Positions 15,683-19,517 of a stretch of DNA of 19,517 bases are shown in pieces. Source of the stretch: CAYUNI01 sp964446245. Its GTDB lineage: Bacteria > Patescibacteriota > Minisyncoccia > Phycocordibacterales > XYD1-FULL-46-19. A program made the position numbers and the translations under genes. The notes below the pieces were generated by a model, which worked only from the letters and a program-made list of their open reading frames with translations, searched no databases and had not been told where the DNA came from. The stretch lies in NCBI GenBank assembly GCA_964446245.1, contig CAYUNI010000012.1, forward strand, positions 1 through 19,517, given 5' to 3'. Position 1 is the stretch's first letter. The number at the start of each line of letters is the position of its first letter.

Positions 15683-15767
15683 ATATTTTAATGTTTTTGC
15701 CTACAATGATTTTAACCCTTTTCGGGTGGATTTTATTGTCAAAATATGTTAAAAATTAACTACCTTT

Positions 15768-17567
15768 ATGGATTTATCTCATATTCGTAATTTTTCGATT
15801 ATTGCCCATATTGATCACGGCAAGTCTACTTTGGCTGATCGGCTTTTGGAGGTGACAGCAACAATAGAAAAACGCAAAATGCGCGAACAAGTTCTTGATA
15901 GTATGGAGCTTGAGCGTGAGCGGGGAATTACCATCAAAATGCAACCAGTCCAAATGGGCTATCAATCTAAAGGAATAAAATACGAATTAAACTTAATCGA
16001 TACTCCAGGACATATAGATTTTTCTTATGAGGTTTCGCGGTCGTTAAAAGCGGTGGAAGGGGTTTTGCTTTTGGTTGATGCCACTCAGGGAGTACAGGCC
16101 CAAACTTTTTCTGTCTTGGCGATGGCCCAAGAATTAGGTTTAAAAATTATTCCCGTTTTGAATAAAATCGATTTGCCGATTGCTCGAGTCGAGGAGGTAA
16201 GAGAAGAGGTGATGAGTCTATTAAATTGTCGTGAAGAAGAAATTATGGCTGTCTCGGGTAAAACGGGAGAAGGGGTGGCGGAATTATTAGAAGCGATTAT
16301 TGAGCGGATTCCGCCACCGACCGCTACCTCCTTGGCTCCAGAAAAAGCTTTGGTATTTGATTTTGAATATTCCACTCACAAAGGAGTGGTGGTCTATGTT
16401 CGAGTTTTAGATGGTGAATTTAAAGCGGGGCAAGAATCTTGTTTTATTGCTTCGGGTGAAAAGTTTAGTGTTTTGGAGGTGGGGATATTTCGACCAGAGA
16501 AAAAAGTGGTAAATTGCCTGTCGGCTGGTGAAATCGGTTATTTGGTGACGGGAATCAAAAAGCCGGGTAATGCCAAGGTCGGCGATACTATTACTTCAGC
16601 TTTTCGTCCCGGAACGGCTGTCCCCGGCTATCGTGAGCCGAAGCCGGTTGTCTGGGCATCAGTTTACCCTGAAAGCCAGGATGATTTTCCTTTACTGAAA
16701 CAGGCTTTGGAAAGATTACATTTACAAGACGCTTCTTTGTCTTTTGAAGAGGAAACTTCTGGCGCTTTGGGAAGAGGATTTCGCTGTGGTTTTCTTGGAA
16801 TGCTCCACCTAGAAATTATTACCGAGCGTCTTAAGCGTGAATTTTCTCTAACCTTAATCGTCACCACCCCTAGTATTAGCTATGATTTGATCAATGAAAA
16901 AAGCGGGGAAAGAGAGACGATTTATTCGCCGCATCTTTTTCCGGCTGATACAAAAGGCTATCAGATTTTAGAAACATGGGTAGAAATAAAGATAATCACT
17001 CCAAGTGATTATCTTAGCCCAATTATTCAATTACTTTATGATCATGAAGCGGAGGTGACAACCATGGACAGTTTTGGGCACAATCGAACGGCGCTTTCGG
17101 TGATGATGCCTTTGCGTGAATTAATGCGAAACTTTTTTGACGAGATGAAGAGCGCCACATCTGGCTTCGCTTCTTTTTCTTATGAGCTTGTTGGCATGCG
17201 TCCAGCTGATGTTGCTAGGCTAGATCTTTTAATCAATGGAGAATTAATCCCCGCTTTTTCTCGGGTTGTTTCCCGCCGTCGAATTCAGCGAGAGGCGGAA
17301 GATGCCGCCGAAAAATTAAAAAATTTAATGCCTCGACAATTGATTGTTTTAAAGATCCAGGCTCAGGGTTTGGGACGCATTTTAGCCGCCCGAGCAATTT
17401 CGGCAATGAGAAAAGATGTCACCGATTACTTGTATGGAGGGGATATTACCCGTAAAATGAAGTTAAGGGAAAAACAAAAAAAGGGAAAGAAGAAAATGCA
17501 AAAAATGGGGAAAGTTAATATCCCACAAGAGGTGTTTTTGAAAATGATGAAAGGGGGAGAAAATTAG
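15768..17567 (+). CDS. lepA: Elongation factor 4 (LepA), ribosome-associated GTPase
   Basis: Translational GTPase that acts on elongating or initiating ribosomes and helps under ionic stress. 599 aa, the normal length. The G motifs are intact: AHIDHGKST (P-loop, 13-21), RGIT (switch I, about 52-55), DTPGH (about 78-82), NKID (about 132-135) and SGK (about 164). The later part shows the EF-G-like domains III and V and the LepA-specific C-terminal domain (RRIQREAEDAAEKL, ILAARAISAMRKDVTDYLYGG, DITRKMKLREKQKKGKKKM). The 85 bases upstream hold TACAAT (15702-15707) as a possible -10 box, without a strong -35. No Shine-Dalgarno sequence precedes the ATG. Its stop codon overlaps by 4 bases the end of the small convergent membrane gene. 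Confidence 0.96.
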   Translation: MDLSHIRNFSIIAHIDHGKSTLADRLLEVTATIEKRKMREQVLDSMELERERGITIKMQPVQMGYQSKGIKYELNLIDTPGHIDFSYEVSRSLKAVEGVLLLVDATQGVQAQTFSVLAMAQELGLKIIPVLNKIDLPIARVEEVREEVMSLLNCREEEIMAVSGKTGEGVAELLEAIIERIPPPTATSLAPEKALVFDFEYSTHKGVVVYVRVLDGEFKAGQESCFIASGEKFSVLEVGIFRPEKKVVNCLSAGEIGYLVTGIKKPGNAKVGDTITSAFRPGTAVPGYREPKPVVWASVYPESQDDFPLLKQALERLHLQDASLSFEEETSGALGRGFRCGFLGMLHLEIITERLKREFSLTLIVTTPSISYDLINEKSGERETIYSPHLFPADTKGYQILETWVEIKIITPSDYLSPIIQLLYDHEAEVTTMDSFGHNRTALSVMMPLRELMRNFFDEMKSATSGFASFSYELVGMRPADVARLDLLINGELIPAFSRVVSRRRIQREAEDAAEKLKNLMPRQLIVLKIQAQGLGRILAARAISAMRKDVTDYLYGGDITRKMKLREKQKKGKKKMQKMGKVNIPQEVFLKMMKGGEN

Positions 17568-17677
17568 CGGTAAAGAAAAGCTAGGGAATACATCGCGATC
17601 ATGGATACAATTACCAAGACGCCGACGACTGCCGAGACAATACGCAACGCTTTCTTGTGTTTAGGATTGATGAACAT
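17564..17677 (-). CDS. Small single-helix membrane protein, 37 aa
   Basis: Read directly from the minus strand: ATG at 17677-17675, stop TAA at 17566-17564. The product starts MFINPKHKKALRIVSAVVGV, has one hydrophobic helix (about 13-35), a basic N-terminus that would stay in the cytoplasm, and ends SLAFLYR. The composition is that of a real inner-membrane peptide, and it fills nearly all of the 127-base gap between lepA and the FtsB-like gene. It overlaps lepA tail-to-tail by 4 bases and its start is 17 bases from the divergent FtsB-like start. The function is not known; the position beside a division gene is suggestive only. Confidence 0.65.
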   Translation of the reverse strand: MFINPKHKKALRIVSAVVGVLVIVSMIAMYSLAFLYR

Positions 17678-17694
17678 AATGCAACCATCATAAA

Positions 17695-18114
17695 ATGAAA
17701 GAAGAAAAAAATCAACCAGACAAGATAAGGTCTAAAAGGTCTAAACGACGAAAGGTGCGTTGGGGATTTTTATTTTTGCTTCTGTTTATGGCTTTGGTGA
17801 TTTTTGTCTTGGGACGAGCGGTGTGGAGATTGTGGGAAAAAAATGTTTACGCTCGAGAAAGTTTCTTGGAGACGAAAAACAAGTTAAATGATTTAGAGCT
17901 TCGGCAAAGATTTTTGCTTGAAAAGTTATCTTTATTGCAAACTGAGCGGGGGGTGGAGGAGGAGATTAGGGCTAATCTGCCAGTGGCTAAACCGGGCGAA
18001 AAATTAGTCAATATTGTCGAAGATCGACGGCAAATAGCTTCGAGTACCGATGGTGAGTCAAAAGTTGATCAGGGGGCTTTTTGGCGCTTCTGGCGGTGGT
18101 TAACCGGTAGATAA
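17695..18114 (+). CDS. FtsB/DivIC-like septum formation initiator
   Basis: 139 aa, bitopic membrane protein expected at the division septum, where FtsB/DivIC bridges FtsL and FtsQ/DivIB. A very basic cytoplasmic N-terminus (10-22) precedes one membrane helix (23-41). An extracellular coiled coil runs from about 50 to 84 and is followed by the family segment ERGVEEEIRANLPVAKPGEKLVNIVED (84-110), in which the RGxExxIR and GE(K)xVxIV patterns are diagnostic. The tail (110-139) is Ser/Asp rich and ends with an aromatic/basic RFWRWLTGR stretch. The start is the ATG at 17695, preceded by no Shine-Dalgarno sequence; a possible CATAAT -10 box is at 17675-17680. tRNA-Gly follows 61 bases downstream. 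Confidence 0.82.
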   Translation: MKEEKNQPDKIRSKRSKRRKVRWGFLFLLLFMALVIFVLGRAVWRLWEKNVYARESFLETKNKLNDLELRQRFLLEKLSLLQTERGVEEEIRANLPVAKPGEKLVNIVEDRRQIASSTDGESKVDQGAFWRFWRWLTGR

Positions 18115-18134
18115 TGTTGGCACTGAAGCCGATT

Positions 18135-18163
18135 TTGACTTTTGGTATTAAAATTGGCAAAAT
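18135..18163 (+). promoter_or_regulatory. Promoter of tRNA-Gly
   Basis: TTGACT (18135-18140), a 17-base spacer, then CAAAAT (18158-18163). Transcription would begin about 6 bases before the mature tRNA 5' end. Confidence 0.55.
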
Positions 18164-18175
18164 AGGCAAGTAAAA

Positions 18176-18246
18176 GCGGGTATGGTTTAGTGGTAGAATG
18201 CGACCTTCCCAAGGTTGAGACGCGAGTTCGATTCTCGCTACCCGCA
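18176..18246 (+). tRNA. tRNA-Gly, anticodon CCC
   Basis: Cloverleaf: acceptor GCGGGUA/UACCCGC (7 bp), D arm with GGUAGAAU, anticodon stem CGACC/GGUUG with loop UUCCCAA (anticodon CCC, reading GGG), and T arm GCGAG-UUCGAUU-CUCGC. The discriminator base is A rather than the U usual in bacterial tRNA-Gly. CCA is not encoded; the sequence continues ACTGAACG. The last 17 bases plus 30 downstream bases are repeated 185 bp further on. Confidence 0.93.
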
Positions 18247-18275
18247 CTGAACGACTTTTAGTCGTGAGGTCGGGT
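18229..18275 (+). repeat. 47-bp direct repeat, copy 1 (tRNA-Gly 3' end plus palindrome)
   Basis: It runs from the T loop of tRNA-Gly through the acceptor strand to CGGGT. The part after the tRNA is an imperfect palindrome: ACCCG...ACGACT-TTT-AGTCGT...CGGGT (18240-18275). It is identical over all 47 bases to copy 2; the bases just outside differ. Confidence 0.95.
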
Positions 18276-18413
18276 AGAGCTAGCCATTTGTTTGGCTAGC
18301 GTCGAGAATCGAAAGACGGAGCATATTCGCCCTACAGGCGAATGCGAGTCGGGGTCGAGAGTTCTTATGACGGAAAATTGCGAAGCAATTTGAGGAAGTT
18401 AGAAACTCGTGAC
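18276..18413. repeat. 138-bp hairpin-rich insert between the direct repeats
   Basis: No reading frame of note. It contains three perfect 7-bp hairpins: GCTAGCC/GGCTAGC (18279-18300), ATTCGCC/GGCGAAT (18325-18343) and AAATTGC/GCAATTT (18375-18391). It also pairs with its flanks: CGGGTAG (18271-18277) with CTACCCG (18423-18429), CGAGAATCG (18303-18311) with CGATTCTCG (18414-18422), and GGTC (18353-18356) with GACC (18411-18414). The result is one nested multi-branch structure closed by the repeats. It could be a small non-autonomous element or a structured RNA co-transcribed with the tRNA. Confidence 0.7.
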
Positions 18414-18460
18414 CGATTCTCGCTACCCGCACTGAACGACTTTTAGTCGTGAGGTCGGGT
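18414..18460 (+). repeat. 47-bp direct repeat, copy 2
   Basis: A second copy of the tRNA-Gly T-loop-to-acceptor strand plus the ACGACT-TTT-AGTCGT palindrome. It lacks the 5' side of the T stem, so it is not a tRNA. It ends 4 bases before the -10 box of the RNHCP gene. Confidence 0.95.
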
Positions 18461-18464
18461 GGTG

Positions 18465-18470
18465 TATAAT
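18465..18470 (+). promoter_or_regulatory. -10 box of the RNHCP gene
   Basis: A perfect TATAAT 10 bases before the ATG at 18481, predicting a leader of about 4 bases. No clear -35 box; the upstream position is occupied by the repeat palindrome. Confidence 0.55.
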
Positions 18471-18480
18471 TAATTTCAAA

Positions 18481-18777
18481 ATGACCTTAAAATTTAGGCG
18501 AAAAGTTGAAGATTTTGTTTGCGAGTATTGTGGACAAGAGGTTAAAGGCAACGGCTACACCAATCATTGCCCCAAATGTCTCTGGTGTAAGCATGTTGAT
18601 ATTTTTCCGGGAGATCGGAATAATTCTTGTTTGGGTTTAATGGAGCCGGTTGGCCTAGAGTTGGAGCGGGGAATTTATCAGATTATCCATCGATGTAAGC
18701 GTTGTGGAGAGGATAAGAAAACCAAAGCGGTGGCAGAAGATGATATTTCTAGCTACTTGACGAGTATGCTACAATAA
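18481..18777 (+). CDS. RNHCP-domain zinc-ribbon protein
   Basis: 98 aa, small soluble protein named after its RNHCP motif, here YTNHCPKC (26-33). The cysteine pattern is CEYC (14-17), CPKC (30-33), Cys36, Cys50 and CKRC (72-75), enough for two zinc sites. The conserved LWCKHVD, PGDR and CLGLMEP blocks match the family well. Its biochemical role is unknown. It starts almost directly after a TATAAT box, so the message is probably leaderless, and a small intrinsic terminator follows at 18795. Confidence 0.87.
   Translation: MTLKFRRKVEDFVCEYCGQEVKGNGYTNHCPKCLWCKHVDIFPGDRNNSCLGLMEPVGLELERGIYQIIHRCKRCGEDKKTKAVAEDDISSYLTSMLQ
18767..18775 (+). promoter_or_regulatory. Extended -10 promoter candidate for the glutaredoxin gene
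   Basis: TGC followed by TACAAT (18770-18775), overlapping the end of the RNHCP gene. The start would be near 18782, upstream of the small terminator-like hairpin. Confidence 0.4.
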
Positions 18778-18794
18778 AAGTATTAGTAATAATT

Positions 18795-18812
18795 CCGCTT
18801 CGAGCGGTTTTT
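18795..18812 (+). terminator. Small intrinsic terminator or attenuator before the glutaredoxin gene
   Basis: CCGCT/AGCGG (5 bp, loop TCG) followed by TTTTT. It ends the RNHCP transcript or acts as a leader hairpin for glutaredoxin, whose ATG is 8 bases beyond the T run. Confidence 0.55.
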
Positions 18813-18820
18813 AGAGAATT

Positions 18821-19054
18821 ATGAATAAAATAATTATTTATTCCACACCAACCTGTACTTATTGTAAATTGGCGAAAGATTATTTCAATCAAAAGGGTAT
18901 TGCTTTTGAGGAGCATGATGTCTTGGCTGACATGGATAAGCGCAAAGAAATGGTTGATCGTTCTGGGCAATTGGGTGTGCCAGTGATTTTGATTGGCGAT
19001 GAGGTGATTGTTGGCTTTGACAAAGAAAGAATCGAGGCTCTTTTAAGCAAATAA
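18821..19054 (+). CDS. Glutaredoxin (NrdH-like)
   Basis: 77 aa, thioredoxin-fold thiol-disulfide oxidoreductase. The active site is CTYC (Cys12-Cys15) after the first strand (KIIIYSTPT). The cis-proline motif GVPV is at 52-55, and GFDKERIEALL closes the fold. The short length and single domain are typical of NrdH/glutaredoxin-3-like proteins that donate electrons to ribonucleotide reductase or methionine sulfoxide reductase; the nrdJ gene in this window is a possible client. AGAGAA, 6 bases before ATG, is a weak ribosome-binding site. A strong terminator follows at 19081. Confidence 0.9.
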   Translation: MNKIIIYSTPTCTYCKLAKDYFNQKGIAFEEHDVLADMDKRKEMVDRSGQLGVPVILIGDEVIVGFDKERIEALLSK

Positions 19055-19080
19055 CTTGTTTTAGTTTTATAAAGCCTTAG

Positions 19081-19131
19081 CAACAGACCCTCGCTCGATA
19101 AATGATTGGGCGAGGGTCTGTTGTTTTGTTT
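19081..19131 (+). terminator. Intrinsic terminator after glutaredoxin
   Basis: Perfect 14-bp inverted repeat (19081-19094 with 19110-19123) with a 15-base loop, followed by TTTTGTTT. The minus-strand side has no T tail, so it serves the plus strand; it may still stall transcription leaving tRNA-Arg. Confidence 0.85.
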
Positions 19132-19137
19132 AATAGA

Positions 19138-19209
19138 TCCCCTTGGTAGGAATCGAACCTACATCTATCCCTTAGGACGGGACTGTTCTATCCATTGAAC
19201 TACAAGGGG
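19138..19209 (-). tRNA. tRNA-Arg, anticodon CCU
   Basis: Minus strand: acceptor CCCCUUG/CAAGGGG, D arm GUUC-AAUGGAUA-GAAC, anticodon stem GUCCC/GGGAU with loop GUCCUAA (anticodon CCU, reading AGG), and T arm GUAGG-UUCGAUU-CCUAC. Discriminator A. CCA is not encoded; the sequence continues TCTATT. Confidence 0.95.
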
Positions 19210-19221
19210 GCAATTGATTAC

Positions 19222-19250
19222 AAATTACCAATTATTAAGGATAAAAGCAA
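19222..19250 (-). promoter_or_regulatory. Promoter candidate for tRNA-Arg
   Basis: On the minus strand, TTGCTT (19250-19245), a 17-base spacer, then TAATTT (19227-19222) preceded by TGG (extended -10). The start would be about 6 bases before the tRNA. Confidence 0.45.
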
Positions 19251-19257
19251 TTTTTTG

Positions 19258-19287
19258 TTTGCTCTATTTTTAATAAATTGCTAAAAT
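19258..19287 (+). promoter_or_regulatory. Promoter candidate for the right-edge gene, leaderless
   Basis: TTTGCT (19258-19263), an 18-base spacer, then TAAAAT (19282-19287) preceded by TGC. The -10 box ends 7 bases before the ATG at 19295, so the start falls at the codon. Confidence 0.5.
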
Positions 19288-19294
19288 TTAATTA

Positions 19295-19517
19295 ATGAAT
19301 AGTGAACAAAACTCTCTGGAAGAAATTCTCGAAATTACTCGGGAAAATAATCGTCTATTAAAAAAATTACACCGCGCACAAATCTGGTCTAGCGTCTTTT
19401 CTTTTTTGAAATGGGGAATAATTATTGGCTCAACTGTTGGTATCTATTATTATTTTCAGCCAGTTTTAGAAAAGACTTGGCAGACATACAGCCAGCTTTT
19501 TGAGACAATGGGCGATT
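19295..19517 (+). CDS. Small one-helix membrane protein, 3' end outside window
   Basis: 74 residues are visible from the ATG at 19295; the frame is open to the edge. An acidic, amphipathic N-terminal segment with coiled-coil character (LEEILEITRENNRLLKKL, about 8-25) is followed by one hydrophobic helix (about 34-53, FSFLKWGIIIGSTVGIYYYF) and an amphipathic region after it. No enzyme motif. The pattern resembles short hypothetical membrane proteins that I associate with Parcubacteria; the function is unknown. Confidence 0.72.
   Translation, partial: MNSEQNSLEEILEITRENNRLLKKLHRAQIWSSVFSFLKWGIIIGSTVGIYYYFQPVLEKTWQTYSQLFETMGD

Noticed and set aside
18008..18247. Minus-strand frame across tRNA-Gly and the end of the FtsB-like gene
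   Set aside because: It is the antisense of a tRNA and a well-supported gene, with no family resemblance.
18229..18460. CRISPR array or integron attC cassette
   Set aside because: Only two repeat copies with a long, hairpin-rich spacer, no cas or integrase gene, and no RYYYAAC/GTTRRRY core sites.
1..19517. Reassigned UGA codon (glycine, as in Gracilibacteria and Absconditabacteria)
   Set aside because: All genes have normal lengths with UGA read as stop, conserved glycines use GGN, and the epimerase ends naturally at a TGA. UGA is merely rare as a stop here.

Overview
The window looks like a chromosomal segment of a Patescibacteria (Candidate Phyla Radiation, CPR) bacterium, probably of the Parcubacteria side. 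The reasons are a transketolase split into two genes, a class II (B12-type) ribonucleotide reductase, very short convergent or divergent intergenic regions, and a large secreted protein with the N-terminus typical of this group. Small lineage-type proteins are also present: an RNHCP protein, a MerR-like 71-aa regulator and a one-helix membrane protein at the right edge. Family assignments come from motifs read by eye; the lineage is an inference.

Left part (1-4600), central carbon metabolism: the end of ribulose-phosphate 3-epimerase, transketolase N and C subunits 4 bases apart, then a PfkB-family sugar kinase (minus strand) divergent from a class II fructose-bisphosphate aldolase. Together they make most of a non-oxidative pentose phosphate / lower glycolysis module. 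Between transketolase and the kinase lie about 430 bases without a protein gene. On the minus strand this stretch shows two promoter-to-terminator units that look like unrecognised small RNAs.

Middle (4600-11600): the class II ribonucleotide reductase (nrdJ) with its terminator, then a 1184-aa exported modular protein (peptidoglycan-binding, PKD, beta-helix and LamG domains). The RNase P RNA gene (rnpB) follows, ended by a 21-bp perfect palindrome shared with a convergent MerR-like regulator gene.

Right part (11600-19517), envelope, division and translation: an O-antigen-ligase/TPR membrane protein, the lipid II flippase MurJ, LepA (EF4), a newly read 37-aa minus-strand membrane peptide, an FtsB/DivIC-like protein, and tRNA-Gly(CCC). 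A hairpin-rich duplicated repeat derived from the tRNA 3' end comes next, then an RNHCP zinc protein, a glutaredoxin, tRNA-Arg(CCU) and a truncated one-helix membrane protein.

Cross-cutting signals: neither tRNA gene encodes CCA, and the RNase P RNA appears to lack the GGU motif that would pair with it. Several genes have a good promoter -10 box only 4-10 bases before the start codon (leaderless messages), and Shine-Dalgarno sequences are scarce. The regulator/O-antigen-ligase intergenic region holds overlapping opposed -10 boxes beside a perfect 7-3-7 inverted repeat.
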